Shown here: one piece after another, positions 1-8,641 of the stretch
How positions within the stretch are numbered: the stretch's first letter is position 1
Layout of the letters: every line of letters begins with the position of its first letter
Assembly: GCF_010993985.1 (NCBI RefSeq)
Contig: NZ_WINH01000029.1
Coordinates: forward strand, 1-46,145
Source of the DNA: Paraferrimonas sp. SM1919
GTDB taxonomy: Bacteria; Pseudomonadota; Gammaproteobacteria; Enterobacterales; Shewanellaceae
Reading direction: 5' to 3'
Length of the DNA: 46,145 nucleotides
Notes under the pieces: generated by a model
The model's database searches: none
Seen by the model: only the letters and a program-made list of their open reading frames with translations
What the model was told of the DNA's origin: nothing
Position numbers and translations under genes: made by a program

Positions 1-143
1 TACTGGGCATCACGCTGGGCTTTGGCTTGTAGGACTTGTGGATCGTTTAGCAGAGCTTGCTGATATATCTGCATTAAATCAGCAGCCATTGCGCTGCCAC
101 TCAATAGCGCTGCAACCAAGCCTGCCTTAAGAAATTGTTTCAT
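1..143 (-). CDS. tolC: TolC family outer membrane efflux channel (partial, N-terminus only)
   Basis: Only the first 47 codons are in the window; the gene runs off the left edge. The ATG at 143 has a TGAGGA ribosome site a few bases upstream. The translation starts with a signal peptide (MKQFLKAGLVAALLSGSAMA) followed by ADLMQIYQQALLNDPQV, the typical start of the mature TolC-family protein (periplasmic alpha-helical barrel entry, 'A-x-x-x-DP' region). TolC trimers form the outer-membrane duct for RND pumps, which fits its place as last gene after an RND permease and adaptor on the same strand. A perfect hairpin separates it from the preceding small gene. The family call is firm; whether it is the general TolC or a dedicated channel cannot be told from this piece. 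Confidence 0.85.
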   Translation of the reverse strand, partial: MKQFLKAGLVAALLSGSAMAADLMQIYQQALLNDPQVLQAKAQRDAQ

Positions 144-156
144 ATTTTATTCCTCA

Positions 157-184
157 TTAAGCCTGTCGATTTCGACAGGCTTAA
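157..184 (-). terminator. perfect 13-bp hairpin between the DUF2892 gene and tolC
   Basis: Arms TTAAGCCTGTCGA (157-169) and its exact complement (172-184) are separated by only TT. Transcription on the minus strand meets the stem just before the tolC ribosome site, and no T-run follows. It is therefore more likely an mRNA stabiliser, processing site or attenuator than a full terminator. Confidence 0.5.
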
Positions 185-194
185 CCACTGAGAA

Positions 195-389
195 TTACTC
201 TTTCACACCCAGCTTTTTGAACACCATTGCTGCTGGACAAAAGCCTGTAAATGCACTTTGGAATAAGTTGGCACCGACAAACACGGTGAACCAAATAAAG
301 TTAGGGTGCACAAATTCAGTTAACACTACTGAAATTAATACCATGACACCTGCAAAGGCTTGAATTGTTCTCGCTAAGTTCATCTTCAT
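195..389 (-). CDS. DUF2892 (YgaP-type) small inner-membrane protein
   Basis: This 64-residue protein has two hydrophobic segments, about residues 8-28 and 30-50, and the pattern NLARTIQAFAG...GANLFQSAFTGFCPAAMVFKKLG. That matches the DUF2892 / YgaP transmembrane family, whose hallmark is the GxxLFQSxFTGFCP stretch with one Cys between the helices. In YgaP this domain is fused to a rhodanese; here it stands alone. Its molecular role is not established. It lies 9 bases after the RND permease gene and before tolC on the same strand, so it is most likely part of the efflux operon. In other bacteria such proteins often sit with ArsR-regulated redox or sulfur-stress genes, which would be consistent with the tandem operator upstream of this operon. 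Confidence 0.8.
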   Translation of the reverse strand: MKMNLARTIQAFAGVMVLISVVLTEFVHPNFIWFTVFVGANLFQSAFTGFCPAAMVFKKLGVKE

Positions 390-398
390 TTCTCCTAA

Positions 399-3300
399 TT
401 AAGCGTTAAAGCGCTTACGCATAAACATAAAATACAATACTGGGATCACCACCAAGGTTAAGATGGTAGAAATAAAGATCCCGAAAATCAAACTGATCGC
501 TAAGCCGTTGAAGATTGGGTCATCTAGGATAAACAATGCACCAATCATAGCCGCTAATGCCGTTAGCATGATTGGCTTAGCACGCACCGCTCCTGATTTA
601 ATTACAGCTTCAACAAAAGGCATACCTTTTTCAGTTTCTTGGTTAATAAAATCCACCAACAAGATTGAGTTACGCACGATAATCCCCGCTAAAGCGATCA
701 TGCCAATCATAGACGTTGCAGTAAACTGAGCTCCTAATAAAGCATGGCCTGGCATAACCCCAATAATGGTTAGCGGGATTGGCGCCATAATAATCAGCGG
801 TACCAAATAGCTTTTAAACTGGGCCACGACCAACAGGTAGATTAAAATCATACCCACGCCATAGGCGATACCCATATCCCTGAAGGTCTCGTAAGTGATT
901 TTCCACTCACCATCCCACAGCACTGCTGGCACCAAACCGTTTGGTTGCTCGACTAGGTTTTGCTCAATAGTAGTATCGGACAATTTAAAGAAGATGCTAA
1001 ACATGCCGTATAACGGGCTATCAGAGCCACCAGCCACATCGGCCACTACCATCACCATTGGGCGCTGGTTTTTTCGCATAATGTAGTCTTGGTGGGTGAC
1101 TTCGCTCACCGATACCACCTCTGCAATTGCCACCTTAGCGCCAGTTTGACTGGTAAGAGTAAGGCTTAAAGCGTCATTCAGGCCTAGCTTCTGCGACTCG
1201 TTTAGCTGCATACGCACCGGTACTGGGTCTTGGGCATAGCTTGGGTAAATGTAGCTGGCATCTTGGCCACCAATGGCAACTTGCATAGCACTTGCTACAT
1301 CAGCATAGTTAAGGCCAAGCTGACGCACTTTGGCGCTATCAATACTCACTGCCCACTGGCTTTGCGCATCTGGTTTAAAGATATCTACGTCTACAACATG
1401 GTCTTCTTCTAAGAAGGTCTGTTTAACCTGCATTGCCGTTTGATTACGAATTTCCTGGGTTGGGCCGTAAACCTCAGCCACAATTGGTGACCATACCGGT
1501 GGACCTGGTGGCACTTCTACTACTTTGATATTGGCGTTATAAGCTGCACCAATTTGCTGCAAAGCCTCGCGCACGCTTAATGCCACTTCATGACTTGAAC
1601 GGTCACGCTCGCCCTTATCAACCAAGTTTACTTGTACATCACCAAGCTCGGCTGACTCACGCAGGAAGTAATGACGCACTAAACCGTTAAAGTTAATGGG
1701 GGCACTGGTGCCCGCATACAATTGCATGTCTTTCACTTCTGGCACAGACTTAAGCTCGTTTGCCAGCATTTTTAGTAGGCGTTGGTTGTCTTCTAATGAA
1801 CTGCCCTCAGGTAAATCCACCATCACTTGGAATTCTGACTTGTTATCAAATGGCAGCATTTTAAGCACCACAAGCCCGGTTGCAGGCAGTGCTACCGCCA
1901 CCATAATAAGCGCAGTCACGCCACCGAACATCATCATGCGAGTACGACCAGCTTTATCGCCCTTAAGCATTGGTGACATAATGCCATCAAAAATGCTCAG
2001 TAGCTTTTTATCGCTGTTGCTTGGCTCATGGTTTTGATGCACCCCGTGGCCACCCAATAACTTGTAGCTTAACCACGGAGTAATGGTGAACGCCACAAAC
2101 ATAGAGATCAGCATGCCCATAGAAGCATTAATTGGGATTGGGCTCATGTATGGCCCCATCAGGCCAGAAACAAAGGCCATTGGCAGTAATGCCGCAATGA
2201 CCGTAAAGGTTGCTAAAATAGTTGGTGCGCCGACTTCTTCTACCGCGATAGGAATAAGTTCAAGCAGCTTTTTGTTGCCCATTTGCATATGACGGTGAAT
2301 GTTTTCCACCACCACAATGGCGTCGTCCACCAAAATACCGATTGAGAAAATCAGCGCGAACAAAGACACGCGGTTTAGGGTAAAACCATAGGCCCATGAG
2401 GCAAATAACGTCAGTGCTAGGGTAACTACAATAGCTAAACCAACCACCACCGACTCTTTCGCGCCCATGGTGATCACCACCAATAACACTACCGCCATAG
2501 TGGCGAAAATAAGCTTACCAATTAGGGTATTAGACTTTGTGTTAGCGGTTTCACCATAGTCACGGCTTAACTGCATTTGAATATCTGCAGGCACTAGGGT
2601 GTTTTTAGCAGCATCGGCTTTAGCAATTAGGCTTGATGCCAAATCCACTGCGTTCACGCCGACTTGCTTAGACACGCTAATGGTGACTGCTGGGAAAGTA
2701 CCGTTGTCGTTAACCTGCCAAACACCTTGGGTCGCCATTTCATCGTTTAGAGTCACACTGGCAACATCTTCAAGGTAAACTGGTTGGTTATTGTGTACCC
2801 CAATCACGAGCTGTCTGACGTCATTAACGCTTTGGGCAAATTGGCCCACTTTAACCTGTACCACACCTTCAGGTTGGTTAAGTTGCATATGAGTTGACTG
2901 GGCATTAATGCCTTTAAGCAACTGAGACAATTGCCCTAAATGCACACCAAAATGATTCAGTTTTTGCGCATCAAGGCGCACATCAACAATTTGCTCGCGC
3001 TTACCTAGAAGCTTCACCTCTTTGGTGCCCGGAGTCGCGCTTAACTCTGCTTGCAGCGCTTTAGCAACATCCGTCACCTCAGACAAAGCCACATCGTTTT
3101 CTGACCACAGGGTAAAGCTCACCACAGGGACATCTTCAATGCCCTTAGGTTTAATCACAGGATCACTGACACCTAGATGACCTCGCCATAGGTCCTTGTT
3201 CGAGTAAAACTCGTTATACAAGCGCACCACTGCATCATTACGACTAATGCCGACATCGAAAATAACAATCATCACCGCGCCATCATGCTGGGCAATCGAG

Positions 3301-3560
3301 TAAAGGTTATCTACTCCTTTAATTTGTGACACTAACCGCTCAGCCGGTTTTAACACTATGTTTTCAACCTGCTGTGGCGTTGCGCCGGCAAATGGAATAT
3401 AAACATCGGCAAAGGTGACATCAATTTGCGGCTCTTCCTCTTTTGGCGTCACCATCACCGCAAATATCCCCATTAACAAACCGACCAACGCCAATAATGG
3501 CGTAATCGCTGAGTTAACAAAATTCTTGGCTAAATTGCCTGAAAGACCAAACTGTGCCAT
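399..3560 (-). CDS. RND (HAE1/AcrB-type) multidrug efflux permease
   Basis: A 1,053-residue RND permease, the normal size for the AcrB class. A first transmembrane helix (about 13-36) is followed by a large periplasmic porter domain. A helix bundle around 345-510 contains the conserved proton-relay aspartates in GILVDDAIVVVEN (D412-D413), then comes a second periplasmic domain, and a final bundle (about 865-1,050) has the family motif GIIVRNSILLVDF. RND permeases use the proton gradient to export drugs, detergents or metabolites through an adaptor and TolC. All three components are encoded here in the order adaptor-permease-DUF2892-tolC, with gaps of 2, 9 and about 50 bases. The permease differs from classical AcrB in its N-terminus (KNFVNSAITPLLALVGLL), typical of the broader 'efflux RND permease subunit' group; the substrate cannot be predicted. 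Confidence 0.93.
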   Translation of the reverse strand: MAQFGLSGNLAKNFVNSAITPLLALVGLLMGIFAVMVTPKEEEPQIDVTFADVYIPFAGATPQQVENIVLKPAERLVSQIKGVDNLYSIAQHDGAVMIVIFDVGISRNDAVVRLYNEFYSNKDLWRGHLGVSDPVIKPKGIEDVPVVSFTLWSENDVALSEVTDVAKALQAELSATPGTKEVKLLGKREQIVDVRLDAQKLNHFGVHLGQLSQLLKGINAQSTHMQLNQPEGVVQVKVGQFAQSVNDVRQLVIGVHNNQPVYLEDVASVTLNDEMATQGVWQVNDNGTFPAVTISVSKQVGVNAVDLASSLIAKADAAKNTLVPADIQMQLSRDYGETANTKSNTLIGKLIFATMAVVLLVVITMGAKESVVVGLAIVVTLALTLFASWAYGFTLNRVSLFALIFSIGILVDDAIVVVENIHRHMQMGNKKLLELIPIAVEEVGAPTILATFTVIAALLPMAFVSGLMGPYMSPIPINASMGMLISMFVAFTITPWLSYKLLGGHGVHQNHEPSNSDKKLLSIFDGIMSPMLKGDKAGRTRMMMFGGVTALIMVAVALPATGLVVLKMLPFDNKSEFQVMVDLPEGSSLEDNQRLLKMLANELKSVPEVKDMQLYAGTSAPINFNGLVRHYFLRESAELGDVQVNLVDKGERDRSSHEVALSVREALQQIGAAYNANIKVVEVPPGPPVWSPIVAEVYGPTQEIRNQTAMQVKQTFLEEDHVVDVDIFKPDAQSQWAVSIDSAKVRQLGLNYADVASAMQVAIGGQDASYIYPSYAQDPVPVRMQLNESQKLGLNDALSLTLTSQTGAKVAIAEVVSVSEVTHQDYIMRKNQRPMVMVVADVAGGSDSPLYGMFSIFFKLSDTTIEQNLVEQPNGLVPAVLWDGEWKITYETFRDMGIAYGVGMILIYLLVVAQFKSYLVPLIIMAPIPLTIIGVMPGHALLGAQFTATSMIGMIALAGIIVRNSILLVDFINQETEKGMPFVEAVIKSGAVRAKPIMLTALAAMIGALFILDDPIFNGLAISLIFGIFISTILTLVVIPVLYFMFMRKRFNA

Positions 3561-3562
3561 AA

Positions 3563-4555
3563 CTATTTACCTGCTTTAACCACAGTATGCGGCGCAGTTG
3601 AAATAACATCACCGGCTTTTAAGCCAGAAACCACACGCCAGCTATTGTTTTCAAATGGCAATACACGTACCTGAGTAAGGGCCCAACTGTCTCCTGATTG
3701 CAAATATACCGCCGTCATTTGATTACGGTTAATTAAGGCTGTATCAGGAATGACTAAGCCTGCTTTAGTATCAACGGCGACTTTAGCTGTTAACCAATCC
3801 CCTAGGGCAATCCCTTCAACACCAGCAAGCTCAATACGCAGGGTTTGTTTTAGGGCGTTGTCACTAAAGCTAAATAGCTGACCAGAGGCATCAATAACCC
3901 ATTCTTTGCCGTCAAAAAGCTTAACTATTGTGCCATCCTTAAGGGCCTTAGCTTGGGTTTGTGGCAAAGCAACATCTAAACGTAAAGTATCATCGTTATA
4001 ACCACTAAACAGCTTTACACCTGGAGCAACAGATTCGCCTACTTCAATAAAACGCTTGGTCATACGACCACTAAATGGCGCATAAATTTTGGTGTAGTTT
4101 AATGATTCTTTAGCTGCGGCCACTTGAGCTTTTGCAGCTTCAAACGCTTCTTTAGTACTTTGCGCCTGCGCTTTAGCGTTTTCTAATTGTTGAGCAGATA
4201 CAGCCCCGGTTTCCCGCAGAGCAACATAACGCTGATATTGATTTTCAGCCTGCAATAATAAGGCACGAACGCGGGCTTGTTCAGCGGTGGCACTTTGTAC
4301 GCGCGCTCCCTGCTCTTTAGCCGTTAGGTTTAGCAGTACTTGGCCTTTTTCAACGAAATCGTTTTCTTCAAAAAAGATATCTACCACTCGGCCGGATGTT
4401 TGCGCCGATACAGTGGCAGCCTGGCGTGAACTAACCTGAGCACTGTAGCTCTGCCACTGTGGCAGCATTTGCGTCTCAAGAGTTAAGGTTTCTTCTGCTA
4501 GCGCTGACAAACTTAAGCCTGTCGTCATTGCGATAAGTAACTGTTTCAATTTCAT
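3563..4555 (-). CDS. RND efflux periplasmic adaptor (membrane fusion protein)
   Basis: A 330-residue HlyD/AcrA-type adaptor. I place the start at the ATG at 4555; a frame extension to 4579 would need a TTG and spoil the signal peptide MKLKQLLIAMTTGLSLSALA. The mature protein shows the split lipoyl domain (SRQAATVSAQTSGRVVDIFFEENDFVEKGQVLLNL and later YAPFSGRMTKRFIEVGESVAPG), an intervening alpha-helical hairpin rich in Ala and Gln (about 95-145) and a beta-barrel/membrane-proximal C-terminal part. Adaptors bridge the RND permease and TolC in the periplasm. It is first in the operon, 2 bases before the permease, with two copies of a TTAGA-N4-TCTAA dyad just upstream. It lacks a lipobox, so it should be anchored through the complex rather than by lipid. 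Confidence 0.9.
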   Translation of the reverse strand: MKLKQLLIAMTTGLSLSALAEETLTLETQMLPQWQSYSAQVSSRQAATVSAQTSGRVVDIFFEENDFVEKGQVLLNLTAKEQGARVQSATAEQARVRALLLQAENQYQRYVALRETGAVSAQQLENAKAQAQSTKEAFEAAKAQVAAAKESLNYTKIYAPFSGRMTKRFIEVGESVAPGVKLFSGYNDDTLRLDVALPQTQAKALKDGTIVKLFDGKEWVIDASGQLFSFSDNALKQTLRIELAGVEGIALGDWLTAKVAVDTKAGLVIPDTALINRNQMTAVYLQSGDSWALTQVRVLPFENNSWRVVSGLKAGDVISTAPHTVVKAGK

Positions 4556-4592
4556 TGAGGGATTCTCACAAATTAACAATGAGACAATACTA

Positions 4593-4638
4593 ATTTAGAT
4601 TTTTCTAATATTCAAGTTAATATTAGAAGAATCTAAAT
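4593..4638 (-). promoter_or_regulatory. tandem-dyad operator candidate for the efflux operon
   Basis: A 46-bp, nearly perfect inverted repeat (20-bp arms 4593-4612 and 4619-4638, one mismatch, 6-bp centre). Each arm is itself a dyad: TTAGA-TTTT-TCTAA at 4595-4608 and TTAGA-AGAA-TCTAA at 4623-4636, centres 28 bp apart, close to three helical turns. It lies between the adaptor gene (start 4555) and the lysE-like gene (stop 4655), where the efflux promoter must be. Two identical half-site pairs suggest cooperative binding of a dimeric repressor of ArsR, TetR or MarR type; no such gene is in the window. The alternative is a terminator for the upstream gene, but the AT-rich stem lacks the GC core one would expect. 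Confidence 0.6.
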
Positions 4639-4654
4639 AACGTTCACATTCTCT

Positions 4655-5284
4655 TTAAAAGATAAAGGTAGACCATATATGCAATCCAAGTAAACCCATA
4701 GCTAACCCCATCACCCTATCGACCCAATGACTATGGGACTGGAATCGAGACAATACCGCGGGGTGGGACAACAACAATACCACTGTGCTAAACCACAATA
4801 ACTGGATTAACATAATCCAGCCACCGTAAATCGCCACTTGATATATCGGCAGTTCAGGACTGATTACCACAGTAAACAAAGACACAAAATAAATGGGTGC
4901 TTTGGGATTAAATGCGTTGCATAAAAAGCCTTTGCTAATGGTTGCTAGGCTAGATAGCTGTTGTGGTTGGGGGAGTGTGGCTGCTGTGGCTGCTTGAGGT
5001 TGACTTCGTAACCCTAAAGAACCCAAATACAATAAATAACCACCACCCAATATTTTAATCAAATTAAGGGCGAGTTCCGAGTTGGCAATTATCGCAGCCA
5101 AACCAAAGGCACTATAAAGAATATGAACCGATAACCCTAAAGCAATTCCTAACGCACATAACAGGCCTGTGCGTCTGCCGTTCACTAAAGTTTGTTGAGT
5201 AACCAAAACGAAATCAGGACCTGGGGAGGCTGCAGCCAATAAATGTATAGAACCGATTAAAATAAGACCTTGCAGTAATTCCAT
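4655..5284 (-). CDS. LysE/RhtB family amino-acid exporter
   Basis: A 209-residue integral membrane protein with about six hydrophobic segments. The N-terminus carries the LysE/RhtB signature: SIHLLAAASPGPDFVLVTQQTLVNGRRTGLLCALGIALG (the conserved A-x-x-PGPD turn and the NGRR-x-G loop), followed by KILGGGYLLYLGSLGLRS. Members export amino acids or derivatives such as lysine, homoserine, threonine or cysteine by proton exchange. Substrate is not predictable from sequence. It is on the same strand as the efflux operon, but a large operator-like inverted repeat lies between them, so I read it as a separate transcription unit. It is divergent from the gene at 5456, with about 170 bases between the starts. 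Confidence 0.9.
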   Translation of the reverse strand: MELLQGLILIGSIHLLAAASPGPDFVLVTQQTLVNGRRTGLLCALGIALGLSVHILYSAFGLAAIIANSELALNLIKILGGGYLLYLGSLGLRSQPQAATAATLPQPQQLSSLATISKGFLCNAFNPKAPIYFVSLFTVVISPELPIYQVAIYGGWIMLIQLLWFSTVVLLLSHPAVLSRFQSHSHWVDRVMGLAMGLLGLHIWSTFIF

Positions 5285-5455
5285 TTAAAACCTAAGAATC
5301 AAAATGTTTAAGCTAAGATACAACTCAACAGGATGTACTGCAACATTATCAAAAGGGCATCATTAGATACATAATCTGAGCTTCTATTGACATCACTACG
5401 TCTTTTCTACATGATTATATTTCAAACAAAAACAACGCTATATGGAGAGTACTGC

Positions 5456-6106
5456 GTGAATTCACAAGCATTATCAATGGCTGAAGAAGTTGTAGCCTCT
5501 AGCACCAATAAAGTTGTATCCCCTACCCTAAGTTTTAATCAATTGAGCCAGGGTATGCCTTACTGGTTAATGGGTTTGTTGACCTTAATCTGTGGCTGGG
5601 TAACCCTAATCGGATTTCCTTCAGCGGCTGCGTTATTTTTTACTATTCCGGCTGTCATCGTAGCCTTGCTTGCATACAAAACTTGGCTTTATCAACGCCA
5701 AGACGATGCCTTAAAAGAACAAATTAACCCGCAAAAGTTAATTAACCCAAAAATTCAGGAAACGCCAGAATTACAGCTCGCCAGTGCCAGCCTATCAGAG
5801 ACTCAGCAGAATCAGTTATCTCAATCTAAAGTGATCACTGGCTATGCCCTTTTGCTCTGTGGTTTATTATCTGGGATAACCGCAGTGTTAGCAGTGGTGT
5901 GGGCACTATTAAACATAATTAATGCCAATGCTGAAGATAAAAAACACTACCTCAATATTATTAGTACTTTCGCTCTAAGCAGTGTTGCGATTGTCTTTGG
6001 CTACATGACCTTAAGCCTGTTGGTAGGCTATGTGATTATCGCCGCAAGCCTAGCTTGGGCGATTTACCGATTAACGGTAGGATTAACGAGTATATTAGAA
6101 AGTTAA
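5456..6106 (+). CDS. predicted inner-membrane protein (Tic20/DUF4870-like C-terminal half)
   Basis: A 216-residue membrane protein of uncertain family. I choose the GTG at 5456 because GGAGAG lies 8 bases upstream; the longer in-frame ATG at 5387 has no ribosome site and gives an unlikely N-terminus. A soluble stretch of about 35 residues is followed by two close hydrophobic segments (about 38-80) and a charged linker (about 85-125). Then come three hydrophobic segments with the pattern GYALLLCGLLSGI...DKKHYLNIISTFALS...VGYVIIAASLAWAIYRLTVGL. That last half resembles the three-helix layout of Tic20/DUF4870 proteins, where a helix, a charged 'HH/KHY' loop and two helices follow each other. No function is claimed. 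A strong bidirectional terminator follows. Confidence 0.65.
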   Translation: MNSQALSMAEEVVASSTNKVVSPTLSFNQLSQGMPYWLMGLLTLICGWVTLIGFPSAAALFFTIPAVIVALLAYKTWLYQRQDDALKEQINPQKLINPKIQETPELQLASASLSETQQNQLSQSKVITGYALLLCGLLSGITAVLAVVWALLNIINANAEDKKHYLNIISTFALSSVAIVFGYMTLSLLVGYVIIAASLAWAIYRLTVGLTSILES

Positions 6107-6170
6107 TCAAAAGCACTATGATGCTGGGGTTCTCGGTTCTCTAGTTTTGATTGATAAAGAGTTTAGATTG

Positions 6171-6200
6171 AAAAAGCGCTTATTTTGTAAGCGCTTTTTT
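6171..6200. terminator. bidirectional terminator between the 5456 gene and cysH
   Basis: A 12-bp perfect stem AAAAAGCGCTTA / TAAGCGCTTTTT with a 5-base loop, T-rich on both sides. It sits between two convergent genes and can stop both. Confidence 0.85.
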
Positions 6201-6222
6201 ATTGCCTTTAGACTCTGTCAGC

Positions 6223-6960
6223 CTAAATATCCCAGTGCAAACCACATTCACGTTTTAAACCTAAAAAGCGGGTATCTTGAGCTTTTTCGCCTTCGGATAA
6301 TGGCCGTGAGGTATGGGTATCACCAATTGATACATAGCCCTTATCGTACAGTGGATTGTAAGGTAAATCATATTCGAACATAGTGTCGCGCACCTGTTTG
6401 GTCGACCAATCAATAATCGGTAAAAACTTATACACACCAGAGCGAATTGCTAATATGGGTAAGTCTTTACGACTGTCAGACTGCTCAGCCCTGAGTCCGG
6501 AGAACCACGTTTTCACCTTTAACTCTTGCAAGGCACGCTGCATTGGCTCGACTTTGTTAATGCGGTTATAGGTATCTATGCCCTCTAGACCTTGCTCCCA
6601 TAACTTACCGTATTTAGCCTCTTGCCAAGCACTTGAGTAATCACTGCGATATACCTTTAAATTCAACTTAAAGCGCTCACGCATCTGCTCAATAAACTGG
6701 TAAGTTTCACTAAACAGATAGCCAGTATCGGTTAACACCACTGGCATATCAGGCTGCTGCTCATTGATTAGATGCAGCATCAACGCCGACTGCACCCCAA
6801 AGCTTGAACTTAAAATATGACTACCCGGCAAATACTTTAGAGCCCATTTAATGCGTTGTTGGGCGGTCATTGCCTGTAACTGTTTATTCACTTCGGCCAG
6901 AGTACTTTGCTGCTGCTCCTTATCGAGTTGCAGCAATTGGTAGAAATTGGTTTCAGTCAT
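6223..6960 (-). CDS. cysH: phosphoadenosine phosphosulfate (PAPS) reductase
   Basis: A 245-residue PAPS reductase that reduces 3'-phosphoadenylyl sulfate to sulfite with thioredoxin. It shows the PP-loop type ATP-pyrophosphatase fold start SHILSSSFGVQSALMLHLI, the VVLTDTGYLF segment, WFSGLRAEQSDSR, and the C-terminal redox motif ECGLHWDI. The enzyme ends with the single catalytic cysteine of the PAPS type; there are no extra Cys-Cys pairs as in 4Fe-4S APS reductases. It is the last gene of a cysJ-cysI-cysH operon and overlaps the end of cysI by 8 bases, implying coupled translation. Function is in the cytoplasmic sulfate assimilation pathway; the downstream terminator closes the operon. Confidence 0.97.
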   Translation of the reverse strand: MTETNFYQLLQLDKEQQQSTLAEVNKQLQAMTAQQRIKWALKYLPGSHILSSSFGVQSALMLHLINEQQPDMPVVLTDTGYLFSETYQFIEQMRERFKLNLKVYRSDYSSAWQEAKYGKLWEQGLEGIDTYNRINKVEPMQRALQELKVKTWFSGLRAEQSDSRKDLPILAIRSGVYKFLPIIDWSTKQVRDTMFEYDLPYNPLYDKGYVSIGDTHTSRPLSEGEKAQDTRFLGLKRECGLHWDI

Positions 6961-8641
6961 GAAAGTCCACCTTAGAGACCTTAATCTCGGCTACTATGCC
7001 TGCGCGAATCACAAAATCGCCAAAGCTCTCACCTGAATTACGCTCATCGACCCACAGGCCAATTAAACTATCCAATTCTTGCAAAATAACCGCTGAGCTT
7101 AGCCCTTCTTTGTACATTTTAGGAATACGCTCACCATAGCGGCTGCCACCTAAATGTAGGTTATATTTATCCGGCCCCTTACCCACTAAGCCCACTTCGG
7201 CCAACAAGGCACGGCCACAGCCATTAGGGCAACCTGTTACTCGCACTACTATGGTATCGTTGGCTTGGTGTTTATCCAGCAGGCCTTCAATTTGGGTGAC
7301 GAACTCAGGGAGAAAACGTTCGGCCTCCGCCATAGCGAGGGGACAGGTTGGAAAGGCAACACAAGCCATAGAATCCTTGCGTTGATCACTTACACTGTCG
7401 TCAATTAACCCGTATTCACGGGCAATAGCTTCAATTTTAGCTTTATTTTCAGGGGCAACACCCGCCACAATCAGGTTTTGGTTGGCGGTTAATCTAAAGT
7501 CACCGCTATGCACCTTGGCAATTTCACGCATGCCACTCTTTAGTGGTTTCACCGTATCGAGCAGACGGCCATTTTCCACAAATAGGGTTAAGTGCTCTTT
7601 ACCGTCAATCCCTGACACCCAACCAAAGCGGTCGCCTCTGCTAGTAAATTCATAGGGTTTAGATTCACTAAATTTAATCCCAGCACGCCTTTCTACTTCC
7701 GCCTTAAATACATCGATACCGACCCTATCAAGGGTGTATTTGGTTTTAGCATTTTTACGGTTAGAACGGTTCCCCCAATCACGCTGGGTAGTCACCACTG
7801 CGGCAGCGACTTGCAGGGTATGGCTTAGGGGAATAAAACCAAAATCGTCGGCACGTCGGGCATAGGTTGACGTATCACCATGGGTCGTTGCTAAGCCTCC
7901 ACCTACCAGCACATTAAAACCTATCAGCTTGTCGCCTTCGCTAATGGCGACAAAGTTAAGGTCATTGGCGTGTAAATCAACATCGTTATGGGGAGGGATC
8001 ACCACTGTGGTTTTAAACTTACGGGGTAAGTAGGTATCCCCCAAAATAGGCTCTACGTTGTCTTCGGTGGATTCTACTTTCTCGCCATCTAACCAGATTT
8101 CCGCATAGGCACGGGTTTTCGGTAATAGATGTTCACTGATTTTAGCCGCCCATTCATAGGCCTGCTGATGCAGCACAGACTCAACCGGATTAGAGGTACA
8201 CAATACGTTACGGTTGACATCACCGGCAGTGGCGATGGAATCAATGCCAATGCTGTTTAGGGTTTGATGCATCAATTTAATGTCACGCTTAAGCACCCCG
8301 TGGAACTGGAAAGTCTGACGGGTGGTTAAACGAATAGAACCATAGCTGGTGTGAGTGTCGGCAAATTCATCGATAGCGAGCCATTGTTTAGGGGTGATCA
8401 CCCCACCTGGCAAGCGGGCACGCAGCATGACATTATGCAAAGGTTCCAGCTTTTGCGCCTGACGCTCAGCACGTATGTCTCTGTCATCCTGCTGGTACAT
8501 GCCATGAAAACGGATCAGCTGGAAATTGTCACTGGTAAAGCCACCGGTTAGCGGATCTTTTAAATCTTCGCTAATGGTGCCCCTTAGGTGTCTACTTTCG
8601 CCTTTAATTCGCTCATTTACTGATAACTTGACTTCTGACAT
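6953..8641 (-). CDS. cysI: sulfite reductase (NADPH) hemoprotein beta subunit
   Basis: A 562-residue siroheme/4Fe-4S sulfite reductase subunit, of normal length. The N-terminal half includes KFKTTVVIPPHNDVDLHANDLNF and the GGGLATTHGD loop. The cluster- and siroheme-ligating cysteines are in CVAFPTCPLAMAEAERF (about residue 425) and VTGCPNGCGRALLAEVGLVGKGPDKYNLHLGG (about residue 470), the canonical Cys-x5-Cys and Cys-x3-Cys pairs. It carries out the six-electron reduction of sulfite to sulfide together with CysJ, which supplies the electrons. Its start overlaps the cysJ stop by one base and its end overlaps cysH, so the three are one tightly coupled operon. Confidence 0.98.
   Translation of the reverse strand: MSEVKLSVNERIKGESRHLRGTISEDLKDPLTGGFTSDNFQLIRFHGMYQQDDRDIRAERQAQKLEPLHNVMLRARLPGGVITPKQWLAIDEFADTHTSYGSIRLTTRQTFQFHGVLKRDIKLMHQTLNSIGIDSIATAGDVNRNVLCTSNPVESVLHQQAYEWAAKISEHLLPKTRAYAEIWLDGEKVESTEDNVEPILGDTYLPRKFKTTVVIPPHNDVDLHANDLNFVAISEGDKLIGFNVLVGGGLATTHGDTSTYARRADDFGFIPLSHTLQVAAAVVTTQRDWGNRSNRKNAKTKYTLDRVGIDVFKAEVERRAGIKFSESKPYEFTSRGDRFGWVSGIDGKEHLTLFVENGRLLDTVKPLKSGMREIAKVHSGDFRLTANQNLIVAGVAPENKAKIEAIAREYGLIDDSVSDQRKDSMACVAFPTCPLAMAEAERFLPEFVTQIEGLLDKHQANDTIVVRVTGCPNGCGRALLAEVGLVGKGPDKYNLHLGGSRYGERIPKMYKEGLSSAVILQELDSLIGLWVDERNSGESFGDFVIRAGIVAEIKVSKVDFHD

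Noticed and set aside
463..2292. Several plus-strand ORFs opposite the RND permease
   Set aside because: Antisense shadows of a strongly supported gene; no start signals and low-complexity Ser/Ile-rich translations.
4556..4579. Longer N-terminus of the RND adaptor
   Set aside because: It would need a TTG start and places eight residues before a perfect signal peptide.
5387..5455. Longer N-terminus of the 5456 membrane protein
   Set aside because: The ATG at 5387 has no ribosome site, whereas GGAGAG stands 8 bases before the GTG at 5456.
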